From Gaiellasilicea sp963761905 (GTDB lineage: Bacteria > Actinomycetota > Thermoleophilia > Gaiellales > Gaiellaceae), in assembly GCA_963761905.1 (NCBI GenBank), contig CAVXIQ010000005.1, positions 248,001-312,000 on the forward strand: DNA of 64,000 nt, in the 5' to 3' direction. The notes under the pieces are model-generated. The model was not told where the DNA came from. It ran no database searches and saw only the letters and a program-made list of their open reading frames with translations. Of this stretch, positions 17,069 through 25,576 are shown in pieces (within the stretch, counting starts at the first letter, position 1; each line of letters starts with the position of its first letter). The position numbers and the translations under genes were made by a program.

Positions 17069-18051
17069 TCGACGAGCTCGCGCTCGCCTCGTTCGCAGCG
17101 GCAACGGAGTCGCACCTGGTCTCCGAGCCGAGAAGCGCGCGGTTCTCGCGCTTCAAGGCGTCCTTCGACGGCCCGGCGGAGTTGCGGCGGCTCGCAGAGC
17201 GTGGCCTGCGCTTCGTCGGACGCTCGGACTCGGCATTCCCGCCGCTCCTTCGCGCGATCCACGATCCACCGCCTGGCCTCTTCCTGCGCGGCTCTGGCGC
17301 GCCGGAGCTGCTGAGCCGGCCGGCAGTCGCGATCGTGGGCGCACGCGCCTGCTCCGCGTACGGGCGTCAGGTTGCCCGCCGCCTGGCTCGCGACCTCGGC
17401 GCCGCGGGGCTCGTGGTCGTGAGCGGGCTGGCTCGAGGTGTCGACGGCGAGGCTCACCGTGGGGCGCTCGAGGCAGGCGGAACGACGGTCGCGGTGCTTG
17501 GCTGCGGAATCGACCGCGACTATCCGGCCGCGCACCGGGCGCTGGCCGGCGAGATCGCCGCCGACGGTCTGATCGTGAGCGAGTACGCCCCGGGAATCGA
17601 GCCCGCCCCCTGGCGGTTCCCCGCCCGCAACCGCATCGTCGCCGGTCTCTGCACGGCCACTATCGTCGTAGAGGCGCGAGAGCGAAGCGGTGCGCTGATC
17701 ACGGCCGACCTGGCGCTCGAGGAAGGACGAGAGGTGTTCGCCGTTCCCGGCGAGATCACATCTGCCCTCTCTGCCGGCTCGAATGCGCTGCTCCGGCTGG
17801 GCGCGACGCCCTGCACCGGCAGCGCCGACGTGCTCGAGAGCTTCGGGCTCTCTCCGCCCGAAGCGGTGAAGCCTGTGCTCGACGGCGAGGCCGCCGCCGT
17901 GCTCGAGCAGGTACGTCAAGCAGCGAGCGATGCCGACGAGCTGGCTCGAGCGACGGGGCTCGGCGCCGGTGAGCTCGCCGGCATCTTGACGATGCTCGAG
18001 CTGGCGGGCGCCGTCTGCGTCGAGGAGGGAATCGTGCGTGTGGCTCGTTAG
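17065..18051 (+). CDS. dprA: DNA-processing protein DprA
   Basis: Loads RecA on incoming single-stranded DNA. The Rossmann core shows VAIVGARACSAYG, VVSGLARGVDGEAH, FPARNRIVAGL and SGALITADLALEEGR, and a C-terminal winged-helix-like domain follows. GTG 17065 (328 aa) overlaps the comM stop, so the two are translationally coupled. Confidence 0.94.
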   Translation: MIDELALASFAAATESHLVSEPRSARFSRFKASFDGPAELRRLAERGLRFVGRSDSAFPPLLRAIHDPPPGLFLRGSGAPELLSRPAVAIVGARACSAYGRQVARRLARDLGAAGLVVVSGLARGVDGEAHRGALEAGGTTVAVLGCGIDRDYPAAHRALAGEIAADGLIVSEYAPGIEPAPWRFPARNRIVAGLCTATIVVEARERSGALITADLALEEGREVFAVPGEITSALSAGSNALLRLGATPCTGSADVLESFGLSPPEAVKPVLDGEAAAVLEQVRQAASDADELARATGLGAGELAGILTMLELAGAVCVEEGIVRVAR

Positions 18052-18060
18052 CATCGCCGG

Positions 18061-19184
18061 ATGGCCGATTCCTTCTGGCTCGCGGAGCCCGCCGAGCCGC
18101 TCCGGCTCCGGCCGCTCGTCGGCGAGCCCGAGGTGGAGATCGTCGGCGGCGGGGTCACGGGGTGCTCGTGCGCGCTCGCGCTCGCGCGGGCGGGCGTCCG
18201 CGTCCGCGTCCACGACGCCCGCACGATCGCGGGCGGCGCGAGCGGTCGAAACGGCGGCTTTGCGTTGCGCGGCGGATCGATGCCCTACGACGAGGCTCGT
18301 AGGACGCTCGGGCTCGACCGCGCGAAGGCGTTCTGGGAGCTGACCGAGCGGGGACTCCAACAGATCCAAACGCTCGCCGGTGACGCATACCGCCAGACCG
18401 GCAGCCTGCGCCTCGCAGCCGATGAGGCCGAGCTGGCCGAGCTCGAGGTCGAGTTTCGCGCGCTCGCGCGAGGATGGGTTCGCGGTCGAGTGGCTCGACC
18501 GGCTCCCGCCGCAGCTCGCAGGCTTCGCCGGGGGGATCAGGCATCTCCCCGACGGTTCGATCCAGCCGGCTCGATGGGTGCGCCGGCTCGCGCAGAAGGC
18601 GGCCGCTGCCGGAGCCGAGCTCCGCGAGCGCTCGCGGGTCGCGTCGCTCGGCGAGCTGAGGGCGCCGACGGTGGTGATCGCGACCGACGGGTACACGCAC
18701 GGGCTCGTCCCCGAGCTGGATGCGGTCATCGGCCCAGTCCGCAACCAGGTCGTCGTCACAGAGCCGCTCTCGGAGCTCCTGTTTCCGGACTCCGCACTAC
18801 GCGCGGCGCGGCTTCGACTACTGGCAGCAGACGCCCGACCGGCGCCTCGTCGCCGGTGGGAGGCGCGGCGCCGACGAAACCGAGAACACGAGCGAAGAGG
18901 CCCTGACGCAGGTGATCCAGGAACGGCTCGAATCGTTGCTCGTCGAGCTCGTCGGCTCGCTGCCCAAGATCACGCATCGGTGGGCCGGAATCTTCGGGTC
19001 GAGCCCTGACGGACGTCCGCTCGCGGGCGCGGTACCCGGGCGCGAGGGACTCTGGGTCGCGGCTGGCTACACCGGACATGGCAACGTGCTCGGGTTCGTA
19101 TGCGGTCAGCTCGTCGCGGCCGCGATCCTCGGCGAGGGCCCGCCCGAGCTCGAGCTCTTCGATCCCGCGCGCGTTCTCGCCTAG
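18061..19184 (+). pseudogene. FAD-dependent amine oxidase (DadA/GlpO-like), frame broken twice
   Basis: FAD-dependent oxidoreductase of the glycine/D-amino-acid oxidase family. The N terminus has the dinucleotide motif VEIVGGGVTGCSCALALA and the substrate-domain start GGASGRNGGFALRGG. The C terminus has RRGFDYWQQTPDRRLVAGG and AGYTGHGNVLG. The protein moves through three frames, with breaks near 18,465 and 18,790. Each equals one extra base, and protein similarity resumes at once after each. With both corrected it would be about 374 aa and complete. It ends tail to tail with the next gene. Confidence 0.85.
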
Positions 19185-20117
19185 AGATCGATCCGCACGA
19201 GCTCCAGCTCGTCGGCTCGAGCGAGAGCGGCCTTCGCGATCGCGAGATCCTGGATCGCGAGCCCGGTCGAATCGAAAATCGTGGTCTCCGCTTGCGACGT
19301 GCGCCCAGCCGCAGTCCCGATCAGGACGGCGCCGAGCTCCGTGACAGCCTCGCGTCCGATCGCGCCGGCCTCGATCGGCGGCGGCCAGCTCGCCGCCGTG
19401 GCTCGCCTGCTCCCACTCGTCGCAGAAGACGCGGGCCCGGGCGATCTCCTCGATCGCGATCTCGGCCTTCCCCGGGCCGTCGGCGCCCATCAGGCTGACG
19501 TGCTGGCCCGGCAGCAGCGATCCCGGCCCGAGCAGGATCTCGCGTCCCGGCGTCACGGTGACGAGCAGGTCGGCGCCCAGAGCCTCGTCTCTGCTCTCGG
19601 CAACCTCAACGCCGAGCTCGGCGGCCACTGCCTCGGCGCGTGCTTGGTCGACGTCCCAGAGCGAGACGGATCGGCCGAGCGAAGCGAACGTCCGCGCGGC
19701 AGCTCTGCCGTTCACGCCCGCGCCGATGACCGCCGCCGTCTCGGCGTCCTGCCGACCGAGGACGTCCGCGGCGAGCACGGCAGCGGCGCCCGTCCGAAGG
19801 GCGGTCACGGCTCCGGCGTCCAGGATCGCCTCGACGAGGCCCGTATCGGCATTCGAGAGGACGACGAGGCCGGTCACGGTCGGCAGCCCGAGCGCCAGGT
19901 TGCCGGGAAACGAGGTCACCCACTTGAGCAACGCGTGGCCGCCGCCGAGCGCCGGCATAGCCCGAAAGTCCCCCGCGGGATAGTTCGCGACGTACAGCTT
20001 CGGCTGCATCGTCCATTCGTGACGGGCGTGGGCCTCGAACGCCCTCCGAACAGCCTCGTAGGCCGAGTGGGGCGGCACCGCCGCAGCGACATCGCGGGCG
20101 CTGAAGAACGGCACCAT
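19181..20117 (-). pseudogene. Ornithine cyclodeaminase/mu-crystallin family protein, frame broken once
   Basis: NAD(P)-dependent amino acid dehydrogenase or cyclodeaminase family. The Rossmann site is AAVIGAGVNGRAAARTFASLG, and VTVTPGREILLGPGSLLPGQHV is family-typical. The start is ATG at 20117 (VPFFSARDVAAAV). Near 19,395 the frame shifts by one extra base, and the true C terminus (TELGAVLIGTAAGRTS, ending VRIDL) continues in the new frame to the stop at 19,181. About 311 aa if corrected. It faces the amine oxidase, which acts on similar substrates. Confidence 0.82.
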
Positions 20118-20187
20118 CGGTGGAAGGGTAGTTGCACACTTGACCCAGATCCGTTGCACCTCTGGGCTTGCGCTCATGCAACGATTG

Positions 20188-20241
20188 CCCCACCCAAGAA
20201 GGGTGGGGGGTTGGTGGCGGGTCTTCGACCCACCACCAACC
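20188..20241 (-). terminator. Tandem terminator hairpins after pntB
   Basis: Two consecutive stem-loops: 20188-20208 (CCCCACCC, loop AAGAA, GGGTGGGG) and 20209-20241 (15 pairs with one C-A mismatch, loop TTC). They lie just past the pntB stop in the direction of its transcription and so probably end the pnt operon before the ornithine cyclodeaminase-like gene. Confidence 0.7.
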
Positions 20242-20261
20242 GCGACGCTCGGGCGAGATTC

Positions 20262-21656
20262 CTAGAGCGCCTTCACCGCGGCCGACAGCCGCACCACCGA
20301 GTCCTTGGCGTCGCCGAAGAGCATCTGGGTCTTGGGATCGAGGTAGAGCGCGTTGTCGATGCCGGCGAAGCCTGGGCTCATGCCGCGCTTCAGGACGACG
20401 ACGGCAGCGGCGTGATCCACGTCGAGAATCGGCATCCCGTAGATCGGGCTGGCGGGCGTGTCGCGGGCCGCCGGGTTCGTGACGTCGTTCGCTCCGATCA
20501 CGAGCGCCACGTCCGTCCGGCTGAACTCGGGGTTGATCTCCTCCATCTCGTGGAGTTGGGTGTAGGGCACGTTCGCCTCGGCGAGCAGCACGTTCATGTG
20601 TCCGGGCATCCGGCCGGCGACGGGATGGATCGCGTAGCGAACGTCGACGCCGCGCTCCTCCAGCAGCTCGGCGAGGCCGCGGACGTCGTGCTGGGCCTGA
20701 GCGACGGCCAGCCCGTAGCCGGGAACGACGACGACCCGACGCGCGTAGGTCAGCATGATCGCCACGTCGTCGGCGGTCGTCGCCCGCACGGTGCGTCCGT
20801 CATCGCTCGCGGCTGCCGCCTCGGGCCCCACGGCGACCGCTCCGAACGCGCCGAAGAGCACGTTGCCGATCGTCCGGTTCATCGCCTTCCCCATCAGCAG
20901 CGTGAGCAGCGTTCCCGACGCGCCCACGAGCGCGCCGCTGACGATCAGGACGTTGTTCTCGAGCCCGAACCCGGTCGCGGCCGCGGCCAGGCCCGTGAAG
21001 GCGTTCAGGAGCGAGATCACGACGGGCATGTCGGCGCCTCCGATCGGAAGCACGAAAAGCGCGCCGAACGCGAGCGCGCCGGCGACGAGCGCCACCAGCA
21101 GCCACTCGCTCGTCGCGCCGGCGACGATCGCGATCCCACAGCCGAGAGCCGCGAGGAGAATCACGCCGTTCACGATCTGCTGGCCGGCGTAGGTGATCGG
21201 CCGGCCCTGGATCAGCTCCTGCAGCTTCGCGAAGGCGACGAGTGAGCCGGAGAACGAGATCGCGCCGATCAGCGCCGAGAGCACGATCGCGACGGCGACG
21301 TCCACCGGCAGGCCACCGTCCGCCGACGCGCGATTGTGGAACTCGGCAAGGGACACGAGCGCCGCTGCCCCGCCGCCGACGCCGTTGAAGAGCGCCACCA
21401 TCTGCGGCATTGCGGTCATCTTCACGCGGCGCGCGCCGACCGCGCCCAGCACGCCGCCGAGCACCATCCCGACCGCGATCAGGCCATAGCCGACGACCTC
21501 GGGCTGAGCGAAGGTGACGACGATCGCAAGCAGCATCCCCAGCGCCCCGATCTGGTTGCCGAGGCGCGCTCTCGCGGGGGAGGAGAGGAAGCGGAGCGCG
21601 AGGATGAAGCTGACGATCGAGACGAGGTAGAGGAGCTCAGTCAGGCTTTCGCTCAC
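20262..21656 (-). CDS. pntB: NAD(P) transhydrogenase beta subunit
   Basis: Membrane subunit carrying the NADP-binding domain III of the proton-pumping transhydrogenase. Eight or nine hydrophobic segments are followed by the domain III signatures VVVPGYGLAVAQAQH, IHPVAGRMPGHMNVLLAEA and VALVIGANDVTNPAAR. I choose GTG 21656 (464 aa, ESLTELLYLVSI) over an upstream start. It overlaps pntAb by 20 bases. The three pnt genes supply NADPH using the proton motive force. Confidence 0.95.
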   Translation of the reverse strand: MSESLTELLYLVSIVSFILALRFLSSPARARLGNQIGALGMLLAIVVTFAQPEVVGYGLIAVGMVLGGVLGAVGARRVKMTAMPQMVALFNGVGGGAAALVSLAEFHNRASADGGLPVDVAVAIVLSALIGAISFSGSLVAFAKLQELIQGRPITYAGQQIVNGVILLAALGCGIAIVAGATSEWLLVALVAGALAFGALFVLPIGGADMPVVISLLNAFTGLAAAATGFGLENNVLIVSGALVGASGTLLTLLMGKAMNRTIGNVLFGAFGAVAVGPEAAAASDDGRTVRATTADDVAIMLTYARRVVVVPGYGLAVAQAQHDVRGLAELLEERGVDVRYAIHPVAGRMPGHMNVLLAEANVPYTQLHEMEEINPEFSRTDVALVIGANDVTNPAARDTPASPIYGMPILDVDHAAAVVVLKRGMSPGFAGIDNALYLDPKTQMLFGDAKDSVVRLSAAVKAL

Positions 21657-21951
21657 GCGGCTCCCGTTTCTTGAACATCTCGAGCATCCGATCGGTGACG
21701 ACGAACCCACCCACGACATTCGCCGACGCAAGCACGACGGCCACGAATCCGACGACGCGCGTCAGGGTGTCCGCCCCGTCCATTCCGGCGACGAGCATCG
21801 CCCCGACGATCACGATCCCGTGAATCGCGTTCGTACCCGACATCAACGGCGTGTGCAGGAGCGGCGGCACCTTCGAGATCACCTCGAAGCCCAGGAAGAT
21901 CGCGAGCACGAAGATGGTCAGCTCGATCACGAGCGTCGCGTTGTGGCTCAC
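21637..21951 (-). CDS. pntAb: NAD(P) transhydrogenase alpha subunit, membrane part
   Basis: A 104-residue membrane protein corresponding to the C-terminal transmembrane part of E. coli PntA. Three hydrophobic helices are visible (LVIELTIFVLAIFLGFEVI, IHGIVIVGAMLVAG, VVGFVAVVLASANVVGGFVV). The GTG start overlaps the pntAa stop by 4 bases. The split alpha subunit is the arrangement known from Rhodospirillum and many actinobacteria. Confidence 0.93.
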   Translation of the reverse strand: MSHNATLVIELTIFVLAIFLGFEVISKVPPLLHTPLMSGTNAIHGIVIVGAMLVAGMDGADTLTRVVGFVAVVLASANVVGGFVVTDRMLEMFKKREPRERKPD

Positions 21952-23042
21952 GCAGCCACCTCGTTCCGGGTCACGCAGGCACCGGCCGTGATCTCGTCCG
22001 CGAAGTCGAGCGCGAGCTCGCCGTTCGGCGCCAGATGCTGGAGCAGCGCGGAAACGTTGCGCGCGTAGAGCTGACTCGCGTGGTAGGGCATCGTCGCGGC
22101 GAGATTCGTCAGCCCCACGATCGTCACGCCGGAGCGCACGACCTCGGCGCCGGGCTCCGTCAGCTCGCAGTTTCCTCCCGCCTCGGCTGCTAGATCGACG
22201 ATCACCGACCCGGGACGCATCCGCTCGACCGCCGTTGCCGGAATCAGCCGCGGCGCCGGCCGACCGGGGATGAGCGCGGTCGTCACGACGACGTCCATCT
22301 CCGCGAGCCGGTCTTCGAGAGCGGCCTGCTGCCGGCCCTGCTGCTCGGCGCTGAGCTCGACGGCATAGCCGCCCTCGGTCTCGGAGCCCTTGACGCCCAG
22401 ATCGAGGAACGTCGCGCCCAGGCTCTCGACCTGCTCCTGGACGACCGGGCGCGTGTCGAACGCCGAAACCACTGCACCGAGCCTCCGGGCGGTTGCGATC
22501 GCCTGCAGGCCGGCGACGCCCGCGCCGAGCACGAGCACCTTCGCCGGCGCGACCGTGCCGGCGGCCGTCATCAGGAGCGGGAAAAGGCGCGGCAGGCGGT
22601 CGGCGGCGACGATCACAGCCTTGTACCCGGCGACGGTGCTCTGGGACGAGAGCGCGTCCATCGATTGGGCACGCGTGATCCTCGGCACCGATTCCAGCGC
22701 GAACGCCTCGACGCCGCGCGCGCTCAGGCGCTCGATTCCGGTCGGATCGCCGAGCGGGTTCAGGAAACCGATCAGGACGGTGCCGGGCGTCAGTTCGGCG
22801 ACCTCGTCGACGTTCGGCGGCGCCACGCGAACGACGGCCGCCGCCGCGCCGTAGAGCTCCTCGCGTCCCACCAAGGACGCGCCCGCTGCCCCGTACGCCT
22901 CGTCGACGAAGCCCGCCTGGAGACCCGCGCCGCGCTCGACCGACACTTGAAATCGGGCAGCAACGAGCTTCGCGACCGCGTCGGGGACGAGCGCCACGCG
23001 ACGCTCGCCGGGCGCCGACTCTCGGGGAACCGCGATCCGCAC
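21948..23042 (-). CDS. pntAa: NAD(P) transhydrogenase alpha subunit, NAD-binding part
   Basis: Soluble NAD(H)-binding domain I of transhydrogenase (364 aa). It is related to alanine dehydrogenase: MRIAVPRESAPGERRVALVP at the start, and the Rossmann motif VLVLGAGVAGLQAIATARRLGA. No transmembrane segment is present, since that part is encoded by pntAb. GTG start. First gene of the pntAa-pntAb-pntB operon. Confidence 0.95.
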   Translation of the reverse strand: MRIAVPRESAPGERRVALVPDAVAKLVAARFQVSVERGAGLQAGFVDEAYGAAGASLVGREELYGAAAAVVRVAPPNVDEVAELTPGTVLIGFLNPLGDPTGIERLSARGVEAFALESVPRITRAQSMDALSSQSTVAGYKAVIVAADRLPRLFPLLMTAAGTVAPAKVLVLGAGVAGLQAIATARRLGAVVSAFDTRPVVQEQVESLGATFLDLGVKGSETEGGYAVELSAEQQGRQQAALEDRLAEMDVVVTTALIPGRPAPRLIPATAVERMRPGSVIVDLAAEAGGNCELTEPGAEVVRSGVTIVGLTNLAATMPYHASQLYARNVSALLQHLAPNGELALDFADEITAGACVTRNEVAA

Positions 23043-23079
23043 CGGGCCAACTCTACGGAGCCGGTCGGAGCGCCGTCAG

Positions 23080-24150
23080 TTAGAGCGACGACCAGACTTC
23101 GAGCTTCGAGCGCGTGCGCCGGATCACCTCATCGGTGAACTCGGTGGAGCCGGCGTGCCCGGCGAGGTCGGCGGTACGGACGCCCTCCGACACGGCTTCG
23201 AGGCACGCCTCCCGAATCGCCCGTCCAGCCTGCTGCGCCGGCTCGTCGGCGTGGGAGAGAAGCGCCGCCCCCGCGAGGATCATGGCCATCGGATTCGCCA
23301 CGTCCTTGCCGAAGAGAGCCGGCGCGGTCCCGTGCGCCGCCTCCGCCATCAGCGCCGTCGGCACGTAGTCGTCGTCGAACGCGACGAGCAGCGACTCCGA
23401 CCCGGCGATCGAGCCGAAGAGCGGGAGGACGAGGTCGGACAGGATGTCGCCGTCGCGATTGAGCGCCGGGATCACGAGCGGCGCGCCGGTGTTCTTGAGC
23501 AGCAGCGCGAACGTGGCGTCGATCAGCTGCGGCTCGTAGGGCACGTCGGGGTGCCGCTCCGCCGCAGCGTCCATCTCCTCCTTGAGCATGCCCTCGTAGG
23601 TCGGGCTGACCGTGTACTTCGGGCCCCCGAAGACCTTCGCGCCCATCCGGTCGGCCTGGCGGAAGGCGAACTCGGCGACGGAGCGGCAGATCCGCCGCTC
23701 GATCCGCTCGGTTCGGAAGGCGACCTCGTCCTCGCCCTCTCCCTCGCGCCACTCCTTCGCTCCGTAGGCGTCGCCGACCGCCATCCGGACGACCGAGATC
23801 GGAGCGTGAGCACCGCCGACCGGAACGACGCCAGGAATCCGCCGCCCGGTCCGGACGATCACCTGGCCGCCGATCTGCTCACGCAGCAGCCGGTTGGGCG
23901 AGCCGACGTCACCGCGTTGCTCCGGCGTCACCGTTGCCGCCTTGAGGGCCAGCCCGGACTCGCGGATCGCGGCCGCCGCCTCTTGCACGATCCCGTTGTC
24001 GGTCTCGCGGCGCTTGGCCAGCGAGAGGTCGTAGCGCGGCAGTGCGAGCTCGAGCCCGATCACGTCCGGCGCGAGAACGCGAAGGGACTGCTCGAGCAGC
24101 TCCTGGCCGGTCTCGTCGCCCTCGAGCACCACAATCGTTCGTGCGTCCAT
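23080..24150 (-). CDS. Isocitrate/isopropylmalate dehydrogenase family protein
   Basis: Beta-decarboxylating dehydrogenase (356 aa from ATG 24150). The metal and substrate region shows ILSDLVLPLFGSIAGSESL, and the nucleotide region has AEAAHGTAPALFGKDVANPMAMILAGA. The N-terminal IVVLEGDETGQELLEQ fits this family. Whether it acts on isocitrate or isopropylmalate cannot be settled by eye. It lies 37 bp upstream of pntAa on the same strand, so NAD(P)H production and transhydrogenation may be co-expressed. Confidence 0.85.
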   Translation of the reverse strand: MDARTIVVLEGDETGQELLEQSLRVLAPDVIGLELALPRYDLSLAKRRETDNGIVQEAAAAIRESGLALKAATVTPEQRGDVGSPNRLLREQIGGQVIVRTGRRIPGVVPVGGAHAPISVVRMAVGDAYGAKEWREGEGEDEVAFRTERIERRICRSVAEFAFRQADRMGAKVFGGPKYTVSPTYEGMLKEEMDAAAERHPDVPYEPQLIDATFALLLKNTGAPLVIPALNRDGDILSDLVLPLFGSIAGSESLLVAFDDDYVPTALMAEAAHGTAPALFGKDVANPMAMILAGAALLSHADEPAQQAGRAIREACLEAVSEGVRTADLAGHAGSTEFTDEVIRRTRSKLEVWSSL

Positions 24151-24193
24151 CGGCGGCGGATTGTACTGGGCCGTTTGTGGGAAGCCCCATCCG

Positions 24194-25210
24194 ATGGCGC
24201 GCAAAGGAGGCTGGCGCCGTGCCGGGGGTCGCAAGCGGTTCCGCTACCTCGACGCGCGCGGAAATCGGATCGACGATCCGGCAAAGCTCGAGCGAATCCA
24301 ATCGCTCGTGATCCCGCCTGCGTGGAGCGACGTCTGGATCTCGCCACGCGGCAACGCGAAGTTGCAGGCGACCGGGCTCGACGCCGCCGGACGACGCCAG
24401 TACCTCTACCACCCCGATTTTCGCGCGCGGCAGGAGCAGGCGAAGTTCGACAAGCTCGTGCGTTTCGCAGAGCGGCTACCGGATCTGCGACAGGCAATGG
24501 GCGAGCACATGCTGCTCGATCCCTACGAGCGCGAGCGTGTCTGCGCGGTCGCGGTCCGGCTGATCAACATGGCGTGGTTCCGGGTTGGGTCGGATCGCTA
24601 CGCGAAGAGTTCCCGCACCTACGGCGTGACGACGCTGTACAAGAGCCACGTCTCCGTTCGCGGCAAGCGTGTGTCGTTCAAGTTCCGGGCGAAGCACAAG
24701 CTGCTCGTGCGCACGAGCCTCGTCGACACCGAGCTCTCCACCGCGGTCCGCGACTTGCTCGCGCAGCCCGGCGGCGCTCGGCTCTTTCGCTACGGCATCG
24801 ACGGAGAGCGCTGCAATCTCACCGGTCAGGTCTTGAACGACTACATCCGCGAGTACATGGGCGAGGAGTTCACGGCCAAGGACTTTCGAACCTGGGGCGG
24901 CACGTTGACCGCTGCGATCGCGCTCGCCGAGCACGGACCTGCTCTGGACGCGAAAGAGGAGAAGCGCGTGCTCGCGGCCGTGATGCGATCCGTGGGTGAG
25001 CGACTCGGAAACACAGCGGCAGTTGCGCGCTCGTCCTACGTCAGTCCTGCGGTTGTCGAGCAGTACCTGGATGGGCGCACAATCGACGACTTTCGGCCGC
25101 GGCATTTGCGAATCGTCAAGGCACGAGATATCGGGCTCGACCAGGAGGAGCAGGCGCTGCTCAGCCTCGTTCGCTCATGGCGAATACGCCGCGGGCGAGA
25201 GGCCGCGTGA
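24194..25210 (+). CDS. DNA topoisomerase IB
   Basis: Eukaryotic/poxvirus-like type IB topoisomerase that relaxes supercoils through a 3'-phosphotyrosine. Visible are the N-terminal RFRYLDARGNRIDDP, the PPAWSDVWISPRGNAKLQATG region, the catalytic core with RVGSDRYAKSSRTYGVTTL and TAKDFRTWGGTL, and the probable tyrosine in SSYVSPAVVEQYLDG. ATG 24194 gives 338 aa; a TTG at 24161 would add 11 atypical residues. It diverges from the dehydrogenase gene with 43 bp between starts. Confidence 0.9.
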   Translation: MARKGGWRRAGGRKRFRYLDARGNRIDDPAKLERIQSLVIPPAWSDVWISPRGNAKLQATGLDAAGRRQYLYHPDFRARQEQAKFDKLVRFAERLPDLRQAMGEHMLLDPYERERVCAVAVRLINMAWFRVGSDRYAKSSRTYGVTTLYKSHVSVRGKRVSFKFRAKHKLLVRTSLVDTELSTAVRDLLAQPGGARLFRYGIDGERCNLTGQVLNDYIREYMGEEFTAKDFRTWGGTLTAAIALAEHGPALDAKEEKRVLAAVMRSVGERLGNTAAVARSSYVSPAVVEQYLDGRTIDDFRPRHLRIVKARDIGLDQEEQALLSLVRSWRIRRGREAA

Positions 25211-25271
25211 TTTTCTCCGTCATTCCGTGTAGTGTCCCGCGCGTCTTTTCGGAATCCAAGGAGGAATGCCT

Positions 25272-25469
25272 GTGGCTCGCAAGACCGTTCTCGTGTCCGA
25301 CATGTCCGGTGCAGAGATCGCCGACGGCAAAGGCGCGACGATTCGCATCACCTTTCACGATGCCCGCAAGGGCGTGCGCGAGCTCGACGTGACCGACGCC
25401 GAAGCCGAGAAGCTGGGCGGTCGCCAGGTCGCGCGGCGCGGGCGCCGGCCCAAGTCCGCAGTAGCCTGA
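25272..25469 (+). CDS. Short Lsr2-like nucleoid protein with AT-hook-like tail
   Basis: Sixty-five residues resembling the dimerization half of Lsr2, the actinobacterial H-NS-like silencer (KTVLVSDMSGAEIADGK, then VRELDVTDAEAEKLGG), ending in a basic RRGRRPKSA tail that looks like an AT-hook. The ribosome site AAGGAGG (25258-25264) is 7 bases before GTG 25272 but only one base before an ATG at 25266, so GTG is the likely start. The C-terminal DNA-binding domain of full Lsr2 is missing. A terminator follows at once. Confidence 0.7.
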   Translation: MARKTVLVSDMSGAEIADGKGATIRITFHDARKGVRELDVTDAEAEKLGGRQVARRGRRPKSAVA

Positions 25470-25476
25470 GCTCGCG

Positions 25477-25504
25477 ATCCGGCGGGCCTCGCTGCCCGCC
25501 GGAT
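25477..25504 (+). terminator. Intrinsic-type terminator after the Lsr2-like gene
   Basis: A perfect 11-bp stem (ATCCGGCGGGC, loop CTCGCT, complement) 8 bp after the stop, followed by a pyrimidine-rich stretch with only a short T run. Confidence 0.65.
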
Positions 25505-25576
25505 TCCCGCTCTTTGCTCGAACTTCCGGGCCTTCGCGCCGAGGGAGCCGTCGAGGTGCCGGACTAGGATGGCGGG

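Noticed and set aside
19281..21245. Long plus-strand frame opposite pntB
   Set aside because: No ribosome site or domain; pntB on the other strand has clear transmembrane and NADP motifs.
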